23,801 nt of DNA from DASZHJ01 sp035507155 (GTDB lineage Bacteria > Pseudomonadota > Alphaproteobacteria > ATCC43930 > CGMCC-115725), in contig DATJOK010000193.1 of NCBI GenBank assembly GCA_035507155.1, forward strand, positions 1-23,801. Reading direction: 5' to 3'. The position numbers and the translations under genes are program-made. This document shows, in pieces, positions 1-6,706 of the stretch (the stretch's first letter is position 1; the number at the start of each line of letters is the position of its first letter). The notes under the pieces were generated by a model, which was given only the letters and a program-made list of their open reading frames with translations, was not told where the DNA came from and ran no database searches.

Positions 1-321
1 TGCCACGATCGGCGCCGCCGGTTCCGCATAGGGGGAGACCACCACCGTCAGAGGCGGCTCCGGCGGCGCCGGCGGCAGCTGGGCGACGGCCACCACCTTG
101 GTCTTGGCGTGGCACATCCATTCGCCCTTCAGCAGCCGGAAGAGCTCGCAGTCCTCGCCCGCCAGCGTCGAGATGGCGTTGTCGCTCACGCTCTTGCCGC
201 TGGTCACCATGGAGACGCCATCGGCCACCCAGGACGCGACGGAAACCGCCGGCGGCAGCACGCACCCGCCCAGGGAGAGGACGGCGACAACGCAGGCGGC
301 GGGCAGCGCGATGGAGCGCAT
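1..321 (-). CDS. Small lipoprotein, conserved hypothetical (3' end outside window)
   Basis: Reading leftward from an ATG at 321, the frame stays open for 107 codons to the window edge, so the C-terminus is missing. The N-terminus is a lipoprotein signal: a charged start (MRS), a hydrophobic stretch and a lipobox ending LSLGGC, with the lipidated cysteine at about residue 20. The mature part contains SVSDNAISTLAGEDC and a downstream WMC, then a proline-rich stretch. It resembles small alphaproteobacterial lipoproteins of unknown function that carry a 'GKSVSD...GEDC' segment. An AAGGA lies four bases before the ATG, supporting this start. It is transcribed away from hprK. Family identity is from memory of the pattern; the role is unknown. 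Confidence 0.7.
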   Translation of the reverse strand, partial: MRSIALPAACVVAVLSLGGCVLPPAVSVASWVADGVSMVTSGKSVSDNAISTLAGEDCELFRLLKGEWMCHAKTKVVAVAQLPPAPPEPPLTVVVSPYAEPAAPIVA

Positions 322-509
322 TGAATCCTTGTGGCGAGCCTGTCGGGGAAGCGGCGCCGAGACTGCATCAGCGGGCTTAACGAAGCGTCAAGGCGCCGGT
401 GCCCGTGGCCGCGACAAAGCGCCCCTGGGAGCTCGAGAGAACATAATGAGAACGATTTTACAGTTCTGCGCATTGACTTTGTCGGATCTCTGACACACCT
501 ACAGACCCC
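322..509. promoter_or_regulatory. Divergent promoter region, lipoprotein gene and hprK operon
   Basis: These 188 bases separate two divergent genes, so both promoters should lie here. The clearest box is TTGACGC on the minus strand (391 down to 385), a good -35, but its -10 partner (GATGCA at 369-364) is weak. On the plus strand TTGACT at 473-478 is followed 17 bases later by a poor -10. A more AT-rich patch at 440-480 stands out from the GC-rich surroundings. No convincing complete promoter could be assigned for hprK. Confidence 0.4.
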
Positions 510-956
510 ATGATGCGGGTTCATGGCACCACGGTGGCGGTGGACGGCGCGGGCGTGCTCCTCCGCGGGCCCTCCGGCAGCGGCAAAAGCGACCTGGCGC
601 TTCGCCTCGTCGAGGCCGGCGCCCGCCTGGTGGCCGACGATCAGACCGAGCTCTGGCGGCGCGGCGACACGGTGATGGCCCGCTCGCCCGCGACCATCGC
701 CGGCCAGATGGAGGTGCGCGGGATCGGCATCCTGCGCTTCCCGCACCTTGCGGAAGCGCCCCTCCGCCTGGTGGTGGACCTGGTGCTGCCCGGCGCGGTG
801 GAGCGCCTGCCGGAGCCCGCGGCCTGCGACGTCCTGCAATGCTCCATCCCGCTTCTTGCCCTGACGCCTTTCGAGGCCTCGGCCCCGGTGAAGCTGCGGC
901 TCGCCGTCGCCGGCTTGGTGGCGGCTCTGCATACCCCTATAGTCGTGGCGCCATGA
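510..956 (+). CDS. hprK: HPr kinase/phosphorylase, short alphaproteobacterial form
   Basis: At 148 residues this matches only the C-terminal catalytic domain of HprK (Gram-positive enzymes are about 310 residues). It should phosphorylate a serine of HPr using ATP, and in many homologues also removes it. Visible motifs are the active-site histidine in RVHG (H5), the P-loop GPSGSGKS (residues 20-27), the acidic ADDQ around residue 43, and the HprK signature MEVRGIGILRF. An in-frame stop lies at 474-476 and no good Shine-Dalgarno precedes 510; a second ATG follows directly at 513. The stop overlaps the rapZ start (ATGA). It heads the PTS operon with its likely substrate, ptsH, three genes downstream. 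In many relatives a chvG-type kinase precedes hprK; here a divergent lipoprotein gene does. Confidence 0.93.
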   Translation: MMRVHGTTVAVDGAGVLLRGPSGSGKSDLALRLVEAGARLVADDQTELWRRGDTVMARSPATIAGQMEVRGIGILRFPHLAEAPLRLVVDLVLPGAVERLPEPAACDVLQCSIPLLALTPFEASAPVKLRLAVAGLVAALHTPIVVAP

Positions 957-1930
957 CCAGCTCTGTGGCCCCGCCGACGGAGCTTGAACCGTCGGTCTCC
1001 GGACCCGCCGCATCGACGCCTGCCAACCGGGTGCTCGTGGTCACCGGCATTTCCGGCGCCGGCCGCGCCACCGCCTTGAAGGCGCTGGAGGATCTCGGTT
1101 ACGAGGCGGTCGACAACCTGCCGCTGTCGCTGGTGCCGGCGCTGATGGGGCATCGGCCGCTGCGCGCGCCGCTCGCCATCGGCGCCGATGTCCGCACGCG
1201 GGATTTCGGCGCCGGCGCGCTCGCCGACACGCTCGACCGCATGGCGCTCGAAGGCGGCACCCGGCCCGTCGTCGTGTTCCTCGATTGCGACGATGCGCAT
1301 CTCGTGCAGCGCTTTACCGAGACGCGGCGGCGTCATCCGCTGGCGGCGGACCGCCCGGTGATCGACGGCATCCGCCTCGAGCGCAGCTATGTTTCGCCCT
1401 TGCGCGAGCGTGCCGACCTCGTTATCGATACCAGCGATCTCAGCCCCGCCGATCTGAAGCGCGTCCTCACCGGTCATTTCGCGCTCGACCGATCGCCGGG
1501 GATCGCGCTCTCGGTGCTCTCCTTCTCGTATCGCCACGGACTGCCGCGTGATGCCGATATCGTTTTCGATGCGCGCTTCCTGCGCAATCCGCACTACGTG
1601 GCGACCCTCAAGCCCCTCACCGGCCTCGATCCGGCGGTCGGCGCCTACATCGCCGAGGACGCGGACTTCGCGGGGTTCTTCCGCCACGTCACCGAGCTCG
1701 TGGCGCCGCTGCTGCCGCGCTTCGAGCGCGAGGGCAAGAGCTATCTCACCATCGCCATCGGCTGCACCGGCGGCCGCCATCGCTCCGTCTATCTGGCGGA
1801 GCGGCTGGCGGCCTGGCTCGGGGAGCGGGGCCGCGCCGTGAGCGTGCGCCACCGCGACATCGACCGTCCGGGCGCGGCATCGGCGCGCGCGGGGGGCGCG
1901 GCCGAGGGTTCATCGAAGGATCTCGCATGA
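953..1930 (+). CDS. rapZ: RapZ (YvcJ-family) nucleotide-binding adaptor protein
   Basis: 325 residues. The N-terminal P-loop is GISGAGRAT (residues 32-40), with arginine at 38 where the classical Walker lysine sits. A Walker-B-like strand VVFLDCDD and the family stretch ETRRRHPL follow. The C-terminal half carries SFSYRHGLPRDADIVFD, RFLRNPHYV and IGCTGGRHRSVYLAERL, which are hallmarks of RapZ. In enterobacteria RapZ binds glucosamine-6-phosphate and steers GlmS-controlling small RNA decay; whether alphaproteobacterial versions do so is not known from the sequence. The ATG at 953 overlaps the hprK stop; upstream sequence in the same frame is hprK shadow. The end overlaps the EIIA start. Clustering with hprK and HPr suggests a link between PTS phosphorylation and amino-sugar or cell-wall control. 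Confidence 0.93.
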   Translation: MTSSVAPPTELEPSVSGPAASTPANRVLVVTGISGAGRATALKALEDLGYEAVDNLPLSLVPALMGHRPLRAPLAIGADVRTRDFGAGALADTLDRMALEGGTRPVVVFLDCDDAHLVQRFTETRRRHPLAADRPVIDGIRLERSYVSPLRERADLVIDTSDLSPADLKRVLTGHFALDRSPGIALSVLSFSYRHGLPRDADIVFDARFLRNPHYVATLKPLTGLDPAVGAYIAEDADFAGFFRHVTELVAPLLPRFEREGKSYLTIAIGCTGGRHRSVYLAERLAAWLGERGRAVSVRHRDIDRPGAASARAGGAAEGSSKDLA

Positions 1931-2334
1931 TTGGAATGGTCATTGTCACCCACGGCCGGCTCGCCGCGGAGTTCATCGCCGCGCTCGAGCATGTGGTGGG
2001 ACCGCAACGCGACGTCGCCGCGATCTGCATCGGCGCCGAGGACGACATGGAGCAGCGACGACAGGACATCCTGCGTGCGGTGCGCGAGGTCGACAGCGGC
2101 GACGGTGTGGTGCTGCTCACCGACATGTTCGGCGGCACGCCCTCCAACCTCGCGATCTCGGTGATGGACCGGCCGAAGGTCGAGGTGATCGCCGGCATCA
2201 ACCTGCCGATGCTGATCAAGCTCGCGAGCCTGCGTCAGACCGAGGGTCTCGCCAACGCCGTGCGCGGCGCGCAGGAGGCGGGACGCAAGTACATCAACGT
2301 GGCGTCGCAGCTGCTCGCCGACGCGCGCGGATGA
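1927..2334 (+). CDS. PTS EIIA component, mannose (PTS-Man) family
   Basis: 135 residues, the size of a free-standing EIIA-Man domain. The N-terminus MIGMVIVTHG places the phosphorylatable histidine at residue 9. LLTDMFGGTPSN near residue 65 is the second conserved loop of this family. It would accept phosphate from His of HPr. No EIIB, EIIC or EIID gene is present in the window, so a regulatory role, as proposed for alphaproteobacterial EIIA-Man proteins, is more likely than sugar uptake. The start ATG overlaps the rapZ stop and the end overlaps the ptsH start, both as ATGA, implying translational coupling. Names used elsewhere for such genes (manX, ptsM, ptsL) vary, so no symbol is assigned. 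Confidence 0.92.
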   Translation: MIGMVIVTHGRLAAEFIAALEHVVGPQRDVAAICIGAEDDMEQRRQDILRAVREVDSGDGVVLLTDMFGGTPSNLAISVMDRPKVEVIAGINLPMLIKLASLRQTEGLANAVRGAQEAGRKYINVASQLLADARG

Positions 2335-2633
2335 ACGACGCGCCGGACAGCGCTCCCGTCGCCGGCGAGATCCGGCGCACCGTCACCATCTGCAACAAGC
2401 GCGGCCTGCATGCGCGCGCCGCCGCCCGCTTCGTCAAGCTCGCCTGGCAGTTCGACGCCGAGGTGACGGTGCGCAAGAACGGCAGCGCCGTCTCCGGCCG
2501 CTCCATCATGGGGCTGATGATGCTGGCCGCCGGCCCCGGCACCGAGATCGAGCTGATCGCCACCGGCCGCGAGGCGGAGCGTGCCGTCGTGGCGCTCGCC
2601 GACCTCGTGGGCGGTGGTTTCGATGAGGAGTGA
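2331..2633 (+). CDS. ptsH: Phosphocarrier protein HPr
   Basis: 100 residues with a short N-terminal extension before the HPr fold. The EI-phosphorylated histidine is H27 in KRGLHARAAARF. The HprK target serine is S58 in SGRSIMGLMML. Both sites are intact, so the protein can take part in the EI to HPr to EIIA chain and also be serine-phosphorylated by the HprK encoded upstream. The start ATG overlaps the EIIA stop (ATGA), and the 3' end overlaps the start of ptsI by 11 bases. It is therefore the central partner of all the other PTS proteins in this operon. Confidence 0.95.
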   Translation: MNDAPDSAPVAGEIRRTVTICNKRGLHARAAARFVKLAWQFDAEVTVRKNGSAVSGRSIMGLMMLAAGPGTEIELIATGREAERAVVALADLVGGGFDEE

Positions 2634-4398
2634 CGGCGGCGGTCGCCGCGCCGAGCGCGTGCTGAGCGGCCTCGGCGTCTCGCCGGGGATCGCGATCGGC
2701 CCGGCCTTCATCAGCGACCGGGGCGAGATCGCGGTGCCGGAGCGCCGCCTCGCCCCGGACGAGATCGCCGACGAGCGGCAGCGCTTCGAGAACGCGGTGC
2801 AAGTCTCGCTGAAGCAGCTCCGGAAGCTCAAGGGCAAGGCGGGGGCGCTGCCGGAATCGGCGGCGGAGGAGATGGGCTATCTGCTCGACGCCCATATCGC
2901 CATGCTCTCCAACTCGCGCCTGGTGCGCGGCGTCGAGCGCCGCATCCGCGAGGAGCGCGTCAACGCCGAGCATGCCGTGCAGACCGAGATCCAGACGATC
3001 GGCCAGAGCTTCGCCACAATGGCGGACGCCTATCTGGCGCAGCGCATCGACGATGTGCGCGAGGTGGGTGCGCGGCTCCTGCGCAACCTCACCCAGACGC
3101 CCTACGCCGCCTTCCAGCACATCGCGCCCGGGACGGTGATCCTCGCCGAGGAGCTGAGCCCCGCCGACACCGCCCTCATGGACCCGCGCCGCATTGCCGG
3201 ATTTGCCGCCGTGCTCGGCGGCTCGCAGAGCCACACCGCGATCATGGCACGCGCCCTCAGCCTGCCCGCGGTGCTGGGCGTCGCCGAGCTCCTGGTCGGC
3301 GTGCAGAACGGCGACACGGTGGTGGTGGACGGTTCCGAGGGCGTGGTCGTCCTCAATCCAACTTCCGCCATGATCGAGCGTTACGAGCGACGGCAGGATG
3401 AGTTCCGCCGCGAGCAGCGTCAGCTCGCGCGCCTCAGGCGGGTGCCGGCAGTGACACGGGACGGCGAAGAGATCACGCTCGAAGCCAACCTGGAATTGCC
3501 GCGCGAGCTCGAGCAGGCGCTCGCCGCCGGCGCCCAGGGCCTGGGCCTGGTGCGGACCGAGTTCCTCTACATGAATCGCGAGGATCTTCCCGACGAGGAG
3601 GAGCAGTACCAGGCCTTCCGGACGCTGGTGCGCGGCATGGAGGGCAAGACGGTCACCATCCGCACCCTCGACATCGGCGGCGACAAGCTGGCGGCGCCGC
3701 TTGCCGAGAGTCTCGACAGCGAGAGCGCCAATCCGGCGCTGGGATTGCGGGCGATCCGCCTGTCGCTGAAGGAGCGCAAGCTGCTGGACGCGCAGCTGGC
3801 GGCGATGCTGCGCGCCGGCGCCGAGGGGCCAGTGCGCATCCTGCTGCCGATGGTCTCCTCGGTCGACGAGGTGCGGCGCACCCGCGAGGCGATGCTGCAG
3901 GTGGTGCGGCGCCTGAAGCGGCGCGGCCTCGATGTCCCCGATCCGTTGCCGCCGCTCGGCGTGATGATCGAGATCCCCGGCGCCGCGCTCTCCGCCGATG
4001 CGCTCGCCAGCGAGTCCGACTTCTTCGCCATCGGCACCAACGATCTCATCCAGTACACGCTGGCGATCGACCGCGGCGACGAGCAGGTGGCGCACCTCTA
4101 TAACCCGCTGCATCCCGCGGTCTTGCGCCTCATCCAGTTCTCGATCGAGGCGGCGCTCCGCGCGCGCATTCCGGTCAGCGTCTGCGGCGAGATGGCGGGC
4201 GATCCGCGCTTCACCGCGCTGCTTTTGGGCCTCGGCATCCGCGACCTCTCGATGGCGCCCAGCAACATCGGCCGCGTCAAGCGCCGCATCCGCCATCTCG
4301 ACCTCGCCGCCGCCCAGCGCCGCGCTCGCGCCATCATGGACCAGATGGACGACGCCCGGATCGCGAGCCTGCTCGACGACTTCAACGCGCTGGTGTGA
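2623..4398 (+). CDS. ptsI: PTS enzyme I (phosphoenolpyruvate-protein phosphotransferase)
   Basis: 591 residues from the ATG at 2623, close to canonical EI. It transfers phosphate from phosphoenolpyruvate to HPr. The active histidine is about residue 204 in GGSQSHTAIMARALSLPAVLG. The C-terminal PEP-binding barrel shows VRTEFLYMNR, TLDIGGDK, FFAIGTNDLIQYTLAIDR and the catalytic cysteine near residue 521 in SVCGEMAGD. There is no N-terminal GAF domain, so this is EI rather than the EI-Ntr/PtsP form usual in many alphaproteobacteria. An upstream in-frame GTG at 2581 is possible, but the family sequence begins near RVLSGLGVSPGIAIGPAF, which fits the 2623 start. It is the last gene of the operon; 12 bases separate it from the convergent PAS gene. 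Confidence 0.95.
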   Translation: MRSDGGGRRAERVLSGLGVSPGIAIGPAFISDRGEIAVPERRLAPDEIADERQRFENAVQVSLKQLRKLKGKAGALPESAAEEMGYLLDAHIAMLSNSRLVRGVERRIREERVNAEHAVQTEIQTIGQSFATMADAYLAQRIDDVREVGARLLRNLTQTPYAAFQHIAPGTVILAEELSPADTALMDPRRIAGFAAVLGGSQSHTAIMARALSLPAVLGVAELLVGVQNGDTVVVDGSEGVVVLNPTSAMIERYERRQDEFRREQRQLARLRRVPAVTRDGEEITLEANLELPRELEQALAAGAQGLGLVRTEFLYMNREDLPDEEEQYQAFRTLVRGMEGKTVTIRTLDIGGDKLAAPLAESLDSESANPALGLRAIRLSLKERKLLDAQLAAMLRAGAEGPVRILLPMVSSVDEVRRTREAMLQVVRRLKRRGLDVPDPLPPLGVMIEIPGAALSADALASESDFFAIGTNDLIQYTLAIDRGDEQVAHLYNPLHPAVLRLIQFSIEAALRARIPVSVCGEMAGDPRFTALLLGLGIRDLSMAPSNIGRVKRRIRHLDLAAAQRRARAIMDQMDDARIASLLDDFNALV

Positions 4399-4410
4399 GC
4401 GGGACGGCGT

Positions 4411-4950
4411 CTAGCTGTCGGACGACGGCGTGGGGCCCTCGCTGACCTCGACCATCTCGACGTCGGAGCCGAAGAGCGCGCGCTCGGCGGAGCCCCAGGC
4501 ATCGGCGAGCGGCTGCAGGAACTCGAAGGTGAGGCAGCCCAGGATCATGTTGACGGTGTCGCCGTCATCGGAGAGCGGCAGGTAGAGGCGGTTCACCATG
4601 AGGTCGACGTTCTTGGCGCCGACATAGCTGCTGCGCAGGAAGACCGGCTGCCGCTTCTCCTGCACGAGGCGATAGATCCGGCAGACGGCCTCGGCCCGTT
4701 CGGCGTTGGAGACCTCTTCCGGGTAGGCGCCGGTGTAGTCCCGGCCGAAGGCCTGGGCGAGCGCGGTGCCGATCAGCCGGTAGCGGAAGCGCTCGCCCAC
4801 GACCTCGATGAGCTGCAGATGCGGCAGCAGCTTCGGTATTTCGATCGGGTCGATGTCGCGACGGGTCGGCATCGCGCGGCCGGCGCGCTTGCGCTGCCAG
4901 TAGGCAAGCGTCCCTCCAAGGATTGGATCGGCGCGATAGTTATATTTCAC
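4411..4950 (-). CDS. PAS_5-type domain protein (conserved hypothetical)
   Basis: About 179 residues. It contains the alphaproteobacterial PAS_5 pattern: LAYWQRKRAGRAMPTRRDIDP, then IPKLLPHLQLIEVV, FRYRLIGTALAQAFGRDYTG, and a C-terminal LPLSDDGDTVNMILG strand. Proteins of this family are single-domain and have no assigned enzymatic activity; ligand sensing is an inference. The start is uncertain. A GTG at 4950 gives the typical short lead (about 8 residues before the conserved DPILGGTLAYW). A longer frame opens with an in-frame start at 5070, but that adds 40 arginine-rich residues with no family resemblance and reaches into the ahcY leader. It converges with ptsI and is divergent from ahcY. 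No signal peptide or membrane segment is visible. Confidence 0.8.
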   Translation of the reverse strand: MKYNYRADPILGGTLAYWQRKRAGRAMPTRRDIDPIEIPKLLPHLQLIEVVGERFRYRLIGTALAQAFGRDYTGAYPEEVSNAERAEAVCRIYRLVQEKRQPVFLRSSYVGAKNVDLMVNRLYLPLSDDGDTVNMILGCLTFEFLQPLADAWGSAERALFGSDVEMVEVSEGPTPSSDS

Positions 4951-5114
4951 GATCCACCATGGGGAGCAGTCTACCGCCAAACCGGGCCTTCGTGGCAAAG
5001 GGCCGTGAATCTGCTCGTCATGGATGTGCTTGCGCCCGCGCCTCGACCGGCCCCGAAGCCCTTGCTTCATCTGCCGAAGGGGCGGCGGCCCACAAACTTG
5101 CTCCGGCGATGGAC

Positions 5115-5143
5115 TTGCCGGGCCGGACCCCCGCTGCTATATG
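5115..5143 (+). promoter_or_regulatory. Predicted housekeeping sigma promoter of ahcY
   Basis: TTGCCGG at 5115-5121 and GCTATATG at 5136-5143 are separated by 14 bases. This is close to the consensus I recall for the Caulobacter housekeeping sigma factor (TTGaCgS, 10-14 bases, GCTANAWC). It can also be read as TTGCCG, 17 bases, TATATG. Transcription would start near 5150, leaving a leader of about 30 bases before the ATG at 5181. A search of 4951-5180 by eye found no match to the SAH or SAM-II riboswitch motifs I can recall. Confidence 0.55.
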
Positions 5144-5180
5144 GCCGCGTCGCGAATTTCCCCCACCCAGGAGTGGCTCC

Positions 5181-6581
5181 ATGGCCAAAGCTGCCGACTA
5201 CAAGGTCGCCGATCTCTCGCTTGCCGACTGGGGGCGGAAGGAGATCTCCATCGCCGAGAGCGAGATGCCCGGCCTGATGGCGATCCGCGAGGAATATGGC
5301 CCCAAGAAGCCGCTGAAGGGCGCCCGCGTCGCCGGCTCGCTGCACATGACGATCCAGACCGCGGTGCTGATCGAGACGCTGAAGCACTTGGGCGCCGACG
5401 TGCGCTGGGCCTCCTGCAACATCTTCTCGACCCAGGACCATGCCGCGGCGGCGATCGCGGCGGCAGGTACGCCGGTCTTCGCCTACAAGGGCGAGTCGCT
5501 GCCGGAATACTGGGAGTTCACCCACCGGATCTTCGAATGGGCGGACGGCGGCACGCCCAACATGATCCTCGACGACGGCGGCGACGCGACGCTGCTGGTG
5601 CACCTCGGTATGCGCGCCGAGCAGGACGCCTCGGTGCTGGCGAAGCCCGGCAACGAGGAGGAGGAGGTGCTCTTCGCCGCCATCAAGCAGCGGCTCGGCA
5701 GCAAGCCCGGCTTCTATTCCGCGCTCGGCAAGGCGATCAAGGGCGTCACCGAGGAGACCACCACCGGCGTGCACCGGCTTTATCAGATGGCGAAGGAAGG
5801 CCGGCTGCTGTTCCCTGCCATCAACGTCAACGACAGCGTGACGAAATCCAAGTTCGACAACCTCTACGGCTGCCGCGAGAGCCTGGTGGACGGCATCCGC
5901 CGCGCCACCGACGTGATGATGGCGGGCAAGGTCGCCGTCGTTGCCGGCTTCGGCGACGTCGGCAAGGGCTCCGCCGCCTCGCTGCGCAACGCGGGCGCCC
6001 GGGTGCTGGTGACCGAGATCGATCCGATCTGCGCGCTGCAGGCGGCGATGGAAGGCTACCAGGTCGTCACCATGGACGAGGCCAGCGCGCTCGGCGACAT
6101 CTTCGTCACCGCTACCGGCAACGTCGACGTCCTGACGCTCGATCACATGCGCCGGATGAAGGATCGCGCCATCGTCTGCAACATCGGCCACTTCGACAGC
6201 GAGATCCAGATCAGCGCGCTCCGGAACTACAAGTGGGAAGAGGTGAAGCCGCAGGTCGACGAGGTGGTGATGCCCGACGGCAAGCGGCTCATCGTGCTGG
6301 CCAAGGGGCGGCTGGTGAACCTCGGCTGCGCCACCGGCCATCCGAGCTTCGTGATGAGCGCCTCCTTCAGCAACCAGGTGCTGGCGCAGATCGAGCTCTT
6401 CGCCAATCCCGGCAAGTACGAGCGCAACGTCTACACGCTGCCGAAGCACCTCGACGAGCGGGTGGCGGCGCTGCACCTGCAAAAGCTCGGCGTGAAGCTG
6501 ACCCAGCTCACGCCGCAGCAGGCGCAGTATCTCGGCATCCCGGCCCAGGGACCCTTCAAGCCCGACCACTATCGTTACTAA
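5181..6581 (+). CDS. ahcY: Adenosylhomocysteinase (SAH hydrolase)
   Basis: 466 residues. The enzyme hydrolyses S-adenosylhomocysteine to adenosine and homocysteine in the methyl cycle, using bound NAD. Landmarks are AGSLHMTIQTAVLIETL and SCNIFSTQDHAAAAI in the substrate domain, the NAD-binding GFGDVGKG near residue 255, CNIGHFDSEI, the CATGHPSFVMS segment and the C-terminal tail PFKPDHYRY that reaches the neighbouring subunit. The start is ATG at 5181, preceded by AGGAG (5169-5173) seven bases away; frames extending further upstream only read through the promoter region. It lies between the PTS operon and the DivL-like gene, a neighbourhood I recall from other alphaproteobacteria. An intrinsic terminator follows directly. 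Confidence 0.97.
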   Translation: MAKAADYKVADLSLADWGRKEISIAESEMPGLMAIREEYGPKKPLKGARVAGSLHMTIQTAVLIETLKHLGADVRWASCNIFSTQDHAAAAIAAAGTPVFAYKGESLPEYWEFTHRIFEWADGGTPNMILDDGGDATLLVHLGMRAEQDASVLAKPGNEEEEVLFAAIKQRLGSKPGFYSALGKAIKGVTEETTTGVHRLYQMAKEGRLLFPAINVNDSVTKSKFDNLYGCRESLVDGIRRATDVMMAGKVAVVAGFGDVGKGSAASLRNAGARVLVTEIDPICALQAAMEGYQVVTMDEASALGDIFVTATGNVDVLTLDHMRRMKDRAIVCNIGHFDSEIQISALRNYKWEEVKPQVDEVVMPDGKRLIVLAKGRLVNLGCATGHPSFVMSASFSNQVLAQIELFANPGKYERNVYTLPKHLDERVAALHLQKLGVKLTQLTPQQAQYLGIPAQGPFKPDHYRY

Positions 6582-6602
6582 AGGTTAACGCCAAAGGTTA
6601 AC

Positions 6603-6623
6603 CGCGCGGATTTGCGCGTTTTT
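6603..6623 (+). terminator. Intrinsic terminator after ahcY
   Basis: CGCGC (6603-6607) pairs with GCGCG (6614-6618) around the loop GGATTT, followed directly by five T (6619-6623). It lies 22 bases past the ahcY stop. It sits inside a wider 9-bp inverted repeat (6585-6593 with 6638-6646), which could form a competing structure. Confidence 0.7.
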
Positions 6624-6625
6624 CC

Positions 6626-6654
6626 CTGGGAATGGACTGGCGTTAAGCGATAAT
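6626..6654 (+). promoter_or_regulatory. Possible promoter of the DivL-like gene
   Basis: GATAAT at 6649-6654 matches the -10 consensus at 5 of 6 positions. CTGGGA at 6626-6631 is a weak -35, with 17 bases between. It lies just after the ahcY terminator and about 50 bases before the proposed GTG start, where a promoter would be expected. The -35 match is poor, so this is tentative. Confidence 0.35.
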
Positions 6655-6706
6655 TTCCCCGCGCGGCGCACCGTTGCGGTGCTGCAGGCATTTGACGGGG
6701 GAGCGG

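Noticed and set aside
443..464. Fur-box-like sequence (AATGAGAACGATTTT) upstream of hprK
   Set aside because: Only about 9 of 14 positions fit the 7-1-7 Fur pattern as I align it, and neither flanking gene is an iron gene.
641..1852. Long open frames opposite rapZ, ptsI, addB and addA
   Set aside because: Their products are rich in R, H, A, G and Q with no recognisable motifs. They are antisense shadows expected in high-GC coding DNA.
4951..5070. N-terminal extension of the PAS_5 protein to 5070
   Set aside because: The added 40 residues are arginine-rich, lack family similarity and run into the ahcY upstream region; GTG at 4950 fits better.
4951..5180. SAH or SAM riboswitch upstream of ahcY
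   Set aside because: No match to the conserved cores I can recall, and the predicted promoter leaves a leader of only about 30 bases, too short for either.
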